Positions 22,399-37,300 of a stretch of 64,000 bases of DNA are shown here, in pieces. The stretch's first letter is position 1; every line of letters begins with the position of its first letter. The position numbers and the translations under genes were made by a program. The DNA comes from Lonicera japonica. Lineage: Eukaryota; Streptophyta; Magnoliopsida; Dipsacales; Caprifoliaceae. Under the pieces are notes generated by a model that saw nothing but the letters and a program-made list of their open reading frames with translations, searched no databases and was not told where the DNA came from. The stretch is taken from assembly GCA_021464415.1 (NCBI GenBank), contig CM038469.1:27893736-27957735 (forward strand), given 5' to 3'.

Positions 22399-25300
22399 CT
22401 GAGTAAAAACAAAATGGAGAATTTTAAGTATCAGTGGCGCATGGAGGGGTTTTTGAAGATTTGAGTAGTAATAGTATTACTTGTTATGTATAAACATGTT
22501 TTTCCTTTTACATGGTAAAAATTATAACCATTTGGGCTTTTGTAGGTCTTTCTCTTAAAAAAAAGGTAAAAAAACATATAAATACAAACTCTAATATTGC
22601 AAAACAATAGGATTTACCAGTACGGTGATATGAAGAGAACAACACGTGATGCTTATTTTTATGTTTATTACTTTTGTGAAAATATTGTATTGAATTAAAT
22701 TGTATATTAATCTTTACAATGGAAAGCCCTATTTATACAAGAACTATTTATGGAAGGAACTAATCTAGGAAATAATACAACTAATAATAGAGCTAATATC
22801 TAACACTCCCCCTCAAGCTAGAGCGTGCAAATTGTATGCTCCAAGCTTGACTGCGACCCCATACTTGCACGTGGAGCGCAGACGGGAACAACATTAGGAA
22901 TACGCAGAACAAGACAAATTCATGATTGATAGATGGGGGATGGAGGTTGCCAAGGCTTGAACCTTTGAACTTCTCAGAAAACCAATCTCTGATACTATGT
23001 TAGGAACCATCTCTCCCAAAAGCTTAAGCTGTTAGGAGAAGAACCTACGATGAATATCATGCTTAACAACTTTTATGTCCAAAAAAAAAAATTTGCTAGT
23101 TGTTTTGGCCCCCCATTTTCGAAATTCTAGATCCGCCACTTGCAAAGTATCACGTTTATTAATAATAGATTAAAACTACAACTCTTGCACCCTTCTGAAC
23201 ACAAGGGTGAAACAAATTACACAGTGTTTACACTACATAATTAGATTTATTCCAAACAAGAAACTTGCAGGGGTAAATTTGGAAAACACAATATTGACAG
23301 GCTTCATTGCTTCTGACTTTATAATATAGTAAATCTGTAGATATACTCATATACATTCTATCTCGAATATAGTCTCAGTTCTAAGACAGGCTATATAAGT
23401 TAACGTGACATACCAAAGCTAATACGACTAATAATTACGTTATTTGATATCTATCATTCTCTCCCAACATTTTGTCCGTAACTTGGGGAATTGAGGCTCT
23501 TAGACCACTTGAATAATCACCAAAGGTGCATCTAGATCCTCCAACTCGCATTCTCTCCCAAAGTTAGATAAACAAAAATTATGGAAGTTCTTCCAATTTA
23601 CTACCTTTCTATTTTCAAAATTCCCCAAAAAGTAGCATCAATTTTGGAAAAGTTAATGAGGGACTTCCTTTGGGAAGGAAGAGGGGAAGGAAAAAAAGAT
23701 CATCTTGTGAATTGGGAGGTTGTTTCGAGACCTAAGATAGATGGAGGGCTTGGCGTGGGAAACTTAATTAAAAGGAATAAGGCATTGCTAGGTAAATGGC
23801 TTTGGCGGTTCCCACTTGAAAGTAATTCACTTTGGCATGCGATTATAACAAGTAAGTATGGCTCTCATCCGAATGGGTGGGACTCTTCACATGACATTAA
23901 TGGCTCCCTTCGTGCTCCTTGGAAGTCTATTTCAAGGGTGTGGAGTGACTTTGAGCAACATATTAAATTGGTTGTGGGAAATGGGGAGAGAATCCGCTTT
24001 TGGGAGGATTCATGGGCAGGGGATAGCCCACTCAAAATCAGTTTCCCTAGACTATATAGGATTTCTTGTGATCAAAATGCTACCATTCATTCGGTAATCT
24101 CATGGTCATCCCATTTAGAGTATTCGTGGAACCTTTCATTTCGTAGGTTCTTCCTTGATAGGGAGGTCGATGAGTATGTTTCCCTGTTAGGTTTGACTCA
24201 TGGCTTAAATCTAAACCAAAATTCATTGGATAAACGGGTATGGGTTGCTCACACTTCTGGTGAATTCTCTTGTAAATCCTTTTTTGAAACACTTTCTCAT
24301 TCATCGCAATCAATCACTCCACAACAATATAACTTCATTTGGAAAGGAAAAGTCCCTTCCAAGGTTAAGGTCTTTGCTTGGCTTGTATTTAGAGGAAGAG
24401 TGAACACTTGTGACGTTATTCAAGAGAGGAGGCCATCCATGTGTTTATCTCCGTCTTGGTGTATTTTGTGTAAAAAAGGTTTCGAAGGGATTGATCACAT
24501 TCTACTCCATTGTAACTACGTATGGGGAATCTGGGCTAAGTTGTTCAAGGCATTTGGGTTAATAGGGGCTGCCCCTAAGAAATGGGTAGATTTGATTGGG
24601 TTGGAATGGAGCTTTAGCAGTGCAAAAGCTGGGAACCTATGGAAGGTGTCAGTGATGGCAGCAGCATGGGCAATATGGCTAGAGAGAAACAAGAGAGTTT
24701 TTGAAGATTGTTATAGATCGGTATCTAGCTTGTGGGATCACTTGAGATTCCTGATTGGTCTTTGGGCTAGGGCTGCTAATTTATTTGATAGTACTGATAG
24801 GCTTTTATTTGATTTGGATTGTTGTAGTTTTTTGGCCTGATGGGTTTATTCTTGTTGTTTTGGGTTGAGTTGTAACATTTCTGTAGTGGTTTTCTCATCC
24901 ACTGCTATCTTTATTGCTTCCTTTGATGTAACTTTCTTTGTCTAGTAATAAAATCTTTCGTTTCTTATCAAAAAAAAATAACAGTTCTTAATCATTGGCT
25001 TTCAAACATCGAATTCATAATAGTTCTTAAATCTTAGAAAAAATGGTGCAGTTTCATCTATACTTAAAACTTTACTTAATTCAGTAAGCGTTAGATTCAC
25101 CATCTCACTTAAATGCTTAATCTATTCAGTAGCACGTCAGGGTGAAGAGACAACACAAACACTAAGTGCATGTTCAAAAACAGAATGCATACGAAACTAA
25201 TATAAAGCGATACAACAAATACATGCAGGAAGACTTGATCCAAGAAACAAAAATAAAGCTTTAAGACCATCCTACGTTGCCATCTACATAAACGATTAAG

Positions 25301-28300
25301 CTATTAGGTACTAGCTATCTATTTATATCATACTCTACCAATATATTAGCTGCATCTTAAAATAAGAGTTCTCCATTTGATTGTCAACATCTTAAGAATT
25401 TGAAGTTCCATAAAGTATCCCTTGTTTATTAATTCTCAAGACTAGGTTAGTAGTCCCCACCACCTCAAATCAAAAATCAAAATTTGAATTTTACATTTTC
25501 TAGAAAAACCCTAATTTCAACACAATCAGTGGTCAGGAAAATTACTTATTTAGCTATCTTGATATTTGCTACATTAAATTTAGAAATGCGACTCCTAATT
25601 TGGGATGGAGCAAGTATATCAAACTAATTTATCGCCCATTTCTAGAAACTGAACACATAATCCGAGACGTAAAAAAATTGAAAGTGGGACTCATAATTTG
25701 AAACAGAGGGGACTAATACATGAAATGGGTTTCTGCATTTAAATTGATTTCCAAAGTGATCACAAAATAACGCTAAAAATGACAATGGAGAGTACCAAAA
25801 AAAAAAAAAATTAAAAAAGTTACCTTGCCAGCTTCACGTGTAAACTTCAACTTAACAGCTGCCCAGTCAGACAAATCCTCATCATTGCCACCTCTGGATT
25901 CACCATCAGATTTAGCTAGCTTGGAAGACACGGCGGTCTTGAACTTCTCAAGTCTTGCCAACATCTGATAGTCACCAAAAAGAGAAGAGGAAAAGAGGTC
26001 AGCATAAAGAAGTTAACTTCTAGGGCTTTTTTCATTTGAGTTTTAGGAAAGGAATTGGCATTTTAGATTCTAAGAAAGCTCCTCTCCTAGCATTTGAAAT
26101 TCATTGCAAATGTTTGGTTAAGACTGAAACACTCCTTTCCTCATTTTGAGAATAAATTGCACATATATTACGGTCTTTTTATGATTGCTGACTTACCTGA
26201 GCATCTTTAGTGACAATTTATATGCATCTTTTGGGACATTTTTATGCACTGAAGACACTTTTTAGGTGCTTCAATACTTATGTGGAGCGTTAATAGACAT
26301 ATGCAAGATTCTAATTCATTTGACTAAAATTATTTACTTTGTCATGATATATTATTAAACATTACTTCATTATATTGCAAACGACATTTAGTTATTTGTT
26401 AAAATATAGGGGTAGTTTTGTCGAAATAAATATAGGAAAGGATTCCCAGGAATCCTCTTAGCTTTATCCCCATTCAATATAGGAATGGATGAAGGGAATT
26501 CTCCTTTCCCAGGAATCATTGATTCCTTTCTAAAATTTCAACCAAACATTTCTATCTTTAAGGAACAAAAATTTAGGATTCCAACAGCGATCCAAAGAAT
26601 CAACCAAACAGAAAAGCTAAAGTTCAGATACCCATGCGCAGTGGTAAGTCCCAAATTTCAGTATTCACATTTGTTTTCCGTTTACCCACCAATGTTTTTG
26701 GAATTCAACTATAATTTATTTCACTCCCTCTTTCTTCTTGGCAATTCAACATAGCATTGTTATTATATTTATGTTTCTCAGATCAAGAAAATGATCAAAA
26801 GCATAATGGTTTATATTTTGAACGTTCAAAAACTAAATATATATGTATGTGTGTACATACTTCATCTTCATGTCCTTGACGTCTGCGCCTCTTCTGCTTC
26901 TGCAATTGTCTTTCTCGTTCAGCTTCTCCCAACAATTGCAAATCCACATCAGCATTAGCCATACGTTCTGCCCTGGCTTCTGAGCCTATTCCTTTTTTCT
27001 TCAAGGATAACTTGTCCACTTTTGGCCGGTCATCAAAATTTTCGGCATTCGACCTATTAAGCATGAAGGTTCAATGTTACATCTGGCTCAAGAATGTTGC
27101 GTGAATTCTACTAATCTAAAAAATATTAAACAAATTAAATACTATTATTCTTAATTTAACAGCTAAAAAACTAAATTAGGGAGCTGTCAAAAGAAAGACA
27201 GAAATTTGCCTTTGTGGTGTACTTTGACCAACATGAAGTTAATTGTCTTATATTTGATATGGTTGATGAGGAATAATTAGTGATACAGATTTAGTCAAAC
27301 ACTACAAGGGATTGTTAGATTGTCTTTTGGACTCGGAGCTAGACAATGCTTTGGAGGAAGTAATTCTGAAAGCACAGTTCAGGTGTGGTGTCTAGAAAAA
27401 TATCCCCCCCCAAAAAAAGTATAATGCTGCGTCAGGTTAATAAGGTAGTATTATAAAGTTGAACACTGCATGGGTTTGCTGGATTGTCTTTCAGACTCGG
27501 AGCTATACAATTTTTTGGCAGAAGTAATTCTGAAAGCACAGTTCAGGTGTGGTGTTTAGAAAAATATCCCCCAAAAAATAATATAATGTTGCGCCAGGTT
27601 ATAATATAGTATTATAAAAATATGCTTTGGGAGGAAGGTTAACCTTGATTCACTCGGTTTTGGATAGCATTCCCATGTATTTTTACCACTTTTTCGAATA
27701 GGAAAAAGATTACCAATCGTTAACCTTGATCCATCTCTTGGTAATTCAGTTTTGAGGAATCAAGCCCTTCATGCAAGTGGTTATGGAGATTTCCGTTAGA
27801 GCATGACTCGCATTGGCATCCAATAAGAAGTAGCAAATATGGCCATATGGGATCAAGGACAATGGTTGGGATGTTAAAGTGGTCATAAAAAGTTCCCATC
27901 GATTCCCATAGAAAGCCATCTCACAAGGCTATGAATTCATTTGTAAGGAAGGCATTCCCTTAAAACTCCGATTTCTATTATGGTTGATCTTTTAAAAGAA
28001 GGTTAATACATGCAGTGTGATTCAAGCCAAGAGACCCTTCATGTATTTATCTCCATCTTAGTGTATCTTTTGTAAAGAAACGGCGGGGAAGTTTATGAAT
28101 CATATTTTCTTCACTGCAAGTTCGCTTCTTACATTTGGCATCTTATTTTTGGTTGGTTTGGCATTCAATGTTTCCTGCAGGTTGCCTTGAATTCCTTCAA
28201 GTAGAATGGGCTGAAAAAGAGATCGAAAATAATCTGAAGGGTGCTGTTATGGCTGCGATCTGGGCTAAAAGATGAGAGAATTCTTTAGGAGAAGGCAAAT

Positions 28301-31300
28301 CAAGTTAACCCTTGTGTTGGAGAAGATCATATATCATATGCATCATTATGGACTTCGAGTTCAAAAGAATTTGAGAAACTTGGTGTGAGTTCATTTCTAA
28401 TCATTGGATTGACTACTGTGTAGTGGGTTTTGTTTAGTCTAGGCTGTTTGGAAGGGGTGCTAATGCAATTTTTTTTAGGCTTGGTTCTTTTGGTATATGG
28501 CAGCTGCATTTCTTTTTTGTTATTGTTTTGCGGACTGCTGGTCCAATTATGTACTACTTTACTTTTGTTTTTAATAATATTTTTTCCTGATTTTGATGAA
28601 AAAGAAGAAAGACAGTTTTGTATAAATAAATATTCTATTATTCCTGAACTTCTCTACAGTTATTATACTAAGTACCGAATAATCTTGAATAAGCTAACAT
28701 GCATTGATCTCCAGAATAGTTATCTATACAAACCCAGAGACTAGATAAAAAGCTTATTTGACTTGCTTACTACCCACCCCCTTTCTCTCTTCTCTCTCAA
28801 ACTTCCAATACGAACCACAATATTTGTACTTGTAGCTTTTGCTTCTTATATATTTTGGAACTGGGTCAAAAATACACCAGCCTTATCAAATCTTAGGTTG
28901 TCAAAAATCCAATATTACCTAAAATTAGTTAAATAATCAGTTAAAACCATCTTTATTGCACTCATTTCCTATGCGTAAAAATAATATTTACCTATACAAG
29001 AATACTAGATCAGAGTAGATAGGACCTGCACAAGTTTGTACATAATGTCATAAAAGAAAACCTACGCGTGCATGCATAACTAACATCTTTAATAGATGCT
29101 GAACATGTATTTACATATCAATGTGAAACAGTAAATGACAGGAACCCTTTGAACTGAATCCAGCCTAAAAAACAAAAGCAAAATCAACAGAAAGTTGACT
29201 TTAATTTTGTTTTGGTGATATAAGAAAATTTAAAGACAACAGAATAACAGGCTAAACTTGCGACCCCTACCTTGGCGGAGATGTTTCACGGTTCCTTTGA
29301 CTTGAACTCTCTGAAAAGAAAAGGTAAAATTGACAAAATCAGGATATTTGCCTTAAAGGAGAAACTGCTCAAAATAGAAGAATTAACATCCAAGAAAGTT
29401 ATGTTCTGAGATCCAACAAAATAAACAATCTTTATATCATTCTCAAGGCCCAGGGGTGTAGTTCATTAGTATCTGCAAGACGTACATTGCCTACACTTTA
29501 GGGGGGGGGGTGAGCTCATCAATGTAGTTGTATGTGCTAAAGCAGATATAATGGCCCCATGATGGCCTTCTACTCTTCAAAAAGATAGTCCACTTTGACT
29601 TTGGTACTTTTTAAGGAAATACAGATTCCAACCTAATCAATTCAAGAGTACAACTTATTTTCCTTGTGAGATTTCGTATAGGTCAGGTACTCATGCATCA
29701 AACTCTAATGTCCACAGCAACATATGACCCTCTAGGTCAGCTTAGGGTTACGTGATACGTCATTTGGATTATGAGAGTGACAAAAGAGTATAGAAGAATT
29801 TTGTAATGGCTTACTCAAACTAAGGGCTAGACCTAATACTTATATATAAGAAAATAAAAATCAGGGCTATAATGACGAAGCAAAATAAACAAAAAGAAGG
29901 AAAAGGGCATAATAGTCATGTGATCAAATCTTAATTAAAAACCACATTTATAAGATCCCTTGTTTATGGGAAGTACTAATGATACACGCTAACCTAATAA
30001 CCTAATATTAAACAAATAATATATGATTTATAATGAGTTTTAAATTCACTTTTCACATAATCAGGAACTATATCAAAAGAGAGTCGGGAGGGGACCAACC
30101 CATTTACACAAGGCAGACAACTTCAGCAGTCCAAAAATCAGTATAATCCGTCCAGACAAAATATAAAAGGCTACAAGATAATAACCTAAGCAATAACCTA
30201 TAATACAAAAAGCAAAGAGGGCAAAAAATGATTTATAAGATTCCACATCCAATCCCAAAGCACTTCTATTTATTTCCCAACTAAGAACCCAAAACAATCA
30301 AAGCTAAACAGGGTTCCACACAACATATTTTTTCTGGCTTGAACAAAGGTAACAATGAAGAAGTTTCTATACTGAATTAAGAAAAAAAAATACCATTCAA
30401 ACTAGAAGACAAACTCATAACTCCCATAGCAAATTCAAAATGCGCACAACAACGATTCATGTAATTTTTCCTTCTTCGCCTTAAGTTTCACTAATCAAGA
30501 TCACCCCCCTAGATGCCCTTTGATTTCCATATGGCATTCCATGGAAATGCAAGATCTAGACCACCTTAGAAATAGAGAGTAAAACGATTTTAAAAAGAAC
30601 TATGCACCCTTTTAGAAAACCAAGGGGTTTTCTTTTGGTGCCTCTTGCAACAATATTGGCATTCATTCATTCAGCTTCCTATGCATTGTTGCTTGCATTG
30701 ATTCATGCGATCAACTTTGCTTGGAGAAGGGTTGGGATAAGGTGTGGTTCGATTACATTCTCCCTCTGTGCTTCAGTGTCTCACATATACCACATACCAA
30801 CCCCCTTGATCTTCGTTCAGTCTATGGAACAATTGCAAAATCAACCTCCCAAAAAACGAATTTTTGTGCCTCTTACATTTACAAGGGAAATAGGGTGGCT
30901 GACAAGCTTTCTAAACTCCGTCTTAGTCATTCTTCCTTAAAACGGTGGTCTTAACCTGGTTTTGATCTCCTCCCCTCCTCCCAAATTACAGATTCCATTG
31001 TTATCCCTCGTGGACAATTTTCTTCACGAGGCACACTATGTCATCTGTTTGGGAGTGGGCTTTCTCTCTAACAGTATGGGTAAATCTATTCTAGTTTGCC
31101 TTGGCAGTGTCTGCCTTAGGGTGTTCACTTCTTTTATAAACTTTTGTTGTGACCTTTCTATGCAGTATTTTCACTCTCTCTTTGGTTCTATGGATCGCTG
31201 CTATTCCTGTCCCATCATTTTCACTTCTACCTGTGATTGGTTTAAGTTGTCTTCAAAGGACAACTCTTTGTCCTGGGACAGGCTAATTTGCTGCTGTTCT

Positions 31301-34300
31301 GATGCTCGTAGTTCCTGTGCTGCTGCTTGCAAGCCAGTGCAAGGTTTTCCACTTCTAACCCCTTGGTACTTAGCATCATCTATTAGTGCCTACTTATTAT
31401 GTCATCATTTACTGGTAGCTGTTAGGGTGCTTGCTGATGGTTCCTCCATCAAGTTCAAGGTGTGTGGTGAATTAGGGATAGCACAGGTTGGGTTTGGGAC
31501 AGGTATGGGCAAACCCTAACCCAAACTGCCTATAATATGGCCAGCAAAAACCCGAACCCACGCTGGTTTTGTTTTGAAATATCTAAATCCGTCCTGTTAA
31601 CTATATGCATAAGCCCAAATCCACTAAAACCAGCGCCGCTGTAATTATATGATATTACAAGGGTATTCAAAGTAAAAAAGAAAATATTTTTGTTGGGTCA
31701 ACGGTTGAAATTTACACGGACCTGAACCCATGCTGGGTATTTTTTTGTATCGCCCCAAACCCAACCCATTAGGATCTGGTAAGGTAACAAAACTGATGGA
31801 TTCGGCAATTTTGCCATATCCCTGGTCCATGCTTTACTAAGTTCTTTGCTGATGCTCTCATATACTTCCTCATGGTCTCCCTCAATCTCCACATCACTCC
31901 TCTCAACCACTTGGTACATCCATTTTATTCCCATGGCTCCCAACTTTGTATTTTCTCTTTGGATTGTTTGATGTTGATGGATATTGCTCGTGTTATTAAA
32001 GCACCTCATGCACCTTTTGTTCTTGAGTTCCCACTTCCCAAAGATCTGTGATATGGACTTTACATTGGAGTCCATATTTGCAAGATCTTACAACAGCTTT
32101 AGTGCTCATAATGTTTTGTACAAGCCTAGGGGGGTGGGCTTTTGTAACCCTCTAGCCTCTAGTTTTGGCCTCTAGTTTCCTTGAAAAACTCTGCAACCTT
32201 TTTTCCACCCAAAACGACCCTATCCTCCCCTTTCTCTTCTCCAATCGAAAGAATAACGCATCATCAGGAAAAAAACAAAGTACCAAGAACATTTTGAGAG
32301 ATAACACTCACAAAATGGAATTAGGAATGGCAATATCGCAGGTTAGCCAAAGAAACAGCCTAGCTGCCATGGAATGAGTATGGTGTTACTCGAGGTTGGT
32401 GCACGGTGCACTTTTGATTATACCAACCACCCCATGAGATCTATCACATCCCAATTTAAGTATTAAAATCACTAATGGATCTATATGCCAAACTACCAGT
32501 AAGCCATAGCTTACTTTTCTGTTCTTATATATCTTAGAAAAAGCCAATGCAACTGTGATGCCTCTAACGATGGAAGCAGTGAAACAAATAATGTCATTTA
32601 TAAAGATGATTATGAAAACATCCATGTTAAATATCATATTCAGAGGATTGACTCGTTGAATTTGACTACAAATGTTTAAGTTACCCTTGTGCAGCTTTTG
32701 CTTTTGTGGATGATCTCCAAGCTCCTTCCTTTTCTTAAGTATCTGAAGACGCATTCGTGTATCAAAGTTTGCCTCATCATCATCATCATCACTATAATCA
32801 AGGGATTCATAAAATTCAGCTGATTCTTTCCGCAACTCTTCCTTCTTTGTGCTTAGAGCTTCTCTTACACTTAACTGCAAATCCCTTGCTGCTTTTGCTT
32901 CAGAGGAGTTCTGCATTTTACAAAATTACTTTAGACATTCGTCCCTCCACTGATAAAGCTTATTACATACTAAAGACAGTAGATTCACAATTTCACATGT
33001 ATCTGTATTAAGGATCTGACCAATGTTTGACACAAAGTTAATTCACAACTACCTTCAAGATGTACTTGCAAAAGGGGCCACGTCGGACAAAGAAACCCAT
33101 ATACATATGCCATAAATAAACTTTTGAAGAAGGTAATTTCAAGTTTTCAACAGTAACAAAGTAAGGCAAGTTTGTGGATACAAACACATGCCTCATTGAG
33201 TTCAAAACTTCAATTTAGCCTAGACATAATTAACAGCATGAGAGAGCGTAAAAAATTATTATTCCGCTCTGTTTGCCTAATTAAAGATTCAAACCCATAC
33301 CCTTTCCATCTTTTACAAATCCAAAACTAATATCTGCAGTAAAATTTAGCCAGAAAACAAAAACTATAATAAACCCCCTAAACTCTGTATGGTTGCTTTT
33401 TATTTCCCCAGCCACCATACACCAACTATGACGTTAACTCATATGATATTAAAGCAAGACATGCACTTCTAATTTGTCATAGCAAGACATTATTAAAGTA
33501 TTGAATTATCACCAATTCATTTGGTTTTTCTTCCTTTAGGAGACGTGGATCATCCAATACATCATGACTACTCTTTATTTTTATCTTCACAGCTGCCAGT
33601 TCTTTCTCCTCTTCTTCGGCTTCTTCTCCGAACGAAAGCAAGTTCAGCTTTCTGCATATGATAAACATAATTCACATATGCCGTAAGAATAACACGTCAA
33701 TTTTAGGGGATAGCTGTTTGCCCTAGCGAAAGGTATGAAGAAGAAACTAACTTTGTCGCTTTCTTTTTCGTATCTCTATTGTCAGTATCGATGGTGGAAG
33801 GGGGCAAAGACTTAGCAGGTGCGACTCTTGGAACAATATCATCGAAAGGATTCCATAATACCTAAAAAAAAGTACTTCAATAAGAAAAAAGACCAATTAA
33901 AATCTTCTCTTTGAGGATAAATATATCAATTCCCAATGAAAGGAGAATCATAAAGATAGCATACACAAACTACGCAGCATATATTCTTCTGAGAAACCAC
34001 GTATTCATTTACGTATCTTTGTTCTTTTTATGAGAAACAAACTATTTTAACAATATGGGCTTGTTTGGTTAAGACTGGAAATCTCCTCTCCTCATATTGA
34101 GAAGAACCTGCACATATATTATTAATAATATAAAAATAATTTAATTAAAATTAGTTATCTAGGTATAATATATTGTTATTATTATAATGCAAAAAAAATA
34201 AAAATAAAATTGTAGTTATTTGTTGAAAATAAGGGTAGTTTGTCAGAAATAGATAGTATATATGAAAGGTATTCCCTGGAATCCTTAGCTTTCCCCTCAT

Positions 34301-37300
34301 TAAATATGGGAATGGATGAAGGGAATTCTCCTTTCCTAGGATTCTTGGATTCCTCTCCAAAACTCCAACCATGCGTTGAAATATTGGAAGAACTGAAATT
34401 CAGGATTCCAGGAAAGACTCAAATAACAAACCAACTGGAACCCCAGAGTTAAAGAAATGCTGCCTTTTTGGCTTACATCGTTGAAATTAAAAAAATGGAA
34501 ATGAAAGCTTCCAAAATATGACATATATTCAACTAAGGAAGCCTTATACATTCTACACTTAGGAGCGACTGAACATCTCCACTTCTCCCAGGAACTGCCC
34601 CACACAACTAGTTAAAGAATCAGAGGCTCAGAGCCTTTCTTATTTATCAAAAAGAAAAGCCACAAACTACCATTTCAGCAATATACACACAGAAACGTCT
34701 TAAAGTCGAGGCCCAATAGACGTGGTAAAATTTATCTCTCCCATTCCATTAAATTTCCTCCATGAATTAGGATATCCAAGTCCAATATAAAGTATACCTT
34801 TAGAAGTGATCATTGCAATAAAAAGAGGGATATAAAAAAAGGTGTAATTCACAACAAAGAGGAACCTGCTCCTTTTCTAAAATGATTTATATAAAGAGAT
34901 ACAGCATACCTCAACGGAAATTATCTTTGGGGGAGATTCTAATGGTCGATCATCTTTATCAGTTTCAATGTCTGCAAAACTTAGAAGATTATATAATGAA
35001 TCTCCAGTTACCTGCAAATAAGGGGCAGAGTATAATCAACATCCAGAGTGGAGGCAATGAATTTGTGGGTGGAAACATAATCAGAAATTCAGAATCACGA
35101 TTACCTTTCCAAAAATGGTATGCTTCCGGTCAAGCCAATCACAACGATCCAAAGTTATAAAGAACTGACTTCCATTTGAATTTGGTGGGCCAGCATTAGC
35201 ACACGCAACTAAGCCTCGGTGGTTGAATCTTAGACGCGAATGGAACTCATCAGCAAAAGGTCCTCCATATATACTTTCACCACCTGCATATATGAGTTGA
35301 TGAGTTCAAAGAGTAAGGAAAAAAATTCATGCAGGGACGAAAAAAATTCTGCAGTAAATACTATATAGTATGCCAATACAAACATCACTTCTCATCAACA
35401 TACCAGAAAAGGTGCCCATGAAGTTCAAATATAGGATAGCACCAATCAAATCAAATACCAAACAAACTTTCAAATAAATTGTAAATTTTTTTTGAACTAC
35501 ATTATGAACAGAGACTAAAGATTGAGAAGAATCAAAATTTATAGTTAAAATGGGAAGTCTAGACAGAGGTACACTTAGTAACCACGAGCCTCCCACCGTC
35601 TAATGCCCAGAATCATACTTTTAAAATTTAAATATACAGACAAGCAAGGATGTGTGTTATACTCACATCTCATCAATAAACATGTTGGCTAGTGCAGAAT
35701 TTAAACCACAACTAACACAACCTAAAACACAACTCTCTATTTCATAATTACAAATATCCTCCTACTTTATCTATATCATACAATATTAAAACTAAGTGAG
35801 GTGTGGGGATGAATCTACATATGTAAAATATATATATATAGAGAGAGAGATGGGTATATACACATACGTAAATAAGGTTAATGATTTAATCTATTTAATT
35901 ATTACAAACTAGGGTATAACCATGCCACCATGCCATCCGGCACGGTAAATAAATAAGATCTGATAATAGGATAAGAAAGAGTAACGTGTGACAAATCTAA
36001 ATCGACAAATATCAATCAGTCTATTTTAAGCCCATTGTCTAGCCTAGTCCAACATTTTGAACAACCAAAACGTAGGTTCAATATATCTTCATGCTAAAAA
36101 AACTAGTAGACTGGGTTGGACCGACTGTTTTTAATTTTTTAAAGAATCTTTTAATCATATTTTTTATCTTCTTTTGATCTCGTCAAAATAATTTTTTAAC
36201 AAATTAAACTCAAGGCTAGATGTGAAAATAATCCAATTACGTCTGTCATCATAATTTGAAAATAGTCCAAAAATTGGACTGATGTATTGTGAACACTCCT
36301 AGAAATGACAAAAAAAAAAATTTGAAAAAAAATTTAATAAAATAAAATAAAATTCAATAGTCAATAATTCAATAGTGTACGAACACATTAATGTACGAAC
36401 TTAAATGTTACTAAATAATTTTTCTTGATTTTTTTTACATAATTCAATAGTCATGATGGATCTTGTTTAATTGATCTTGATTAGTAGATTTTAAATATTA
36501 TTTTTTTCTTAAATTTTTAATTTTTAATTTTTAGTTATGGCATTTTTAATGTAGACAAAATTATTAGTGTGAGTTTAATGAGCGTATATTATTAGTGTGA
36601 CTGTGTGAGTGTTTTAACTTTTATGTGACATCTTGATGTGTGTATAAAACATATCCAATGGTGTAGAACTAATGCACACCATAACATCTTGATGTGTGTA
36701 TAAAACTTATCTAATGGTGTAGAACTAATGCACGCCATAACATGTGTGTTTTTAACCATTTGATTCTTATACTTTTTGGAGCAAGTTTTGGCTAAAGATG
36801 GTGTTTTGTAATATAGAGAGGTGCAAAATATTTTAAATTGCAGTAGGAACAATGAATAAGTCTCTATAAATATGGATATTGCACTAAGATATACAGTGCC
36901 ATAGGCATAGGAAATCATATAACCACGGATAGTGTCACCGGCATGATTAATCTTCTACAAATATATATAATACCGTAGAAGGTACAGGTAATATGTTGCA
37001 GAGTGTGTCATACGCACGAGTAATTCCCTATAAACATCGATGGTGCCATAGGCAACTTTTATATCTAATACACTGTTCACAGGGTGTTAGGATGCTTCAG
37101 TAAGTATTTAATGCCCAACCAAGACCTTGCATAAATATATAAGAACCATATATATATAAGAAGAAACTAGAAACCCTCTATTGTATGTTCTACTAGCAGT
37201 GGCATTAGCATCGTCGAGCAGCTCCCTTTTCCTTTCTCCTAATTGATCCCGTGTTTTCTTGGTTTCGAAGAGCAAAGACCTTCCAAAAATGAACTGCTTG

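Noticed and set aside
22249..22464. 71-codon plus-strand frame
   Set aside because: It is the antisense shadow of CYP57 exon 10.
30962..31519. 185-codon open frame on the plus strand
   Set aside because: It directly follows a LINE RNase H remnant, has no recognisable domain, and lies inside CYP57 intron 6; best explained as LINE 3' tail.
31698..32075. 125-codon open frame on the minus strand in CYP57 intron 6
   Set aside because: It overlaps a hAT-like repeat end, matches no family I know, and has no splice sites that would extend the CYP57 protein in frame.
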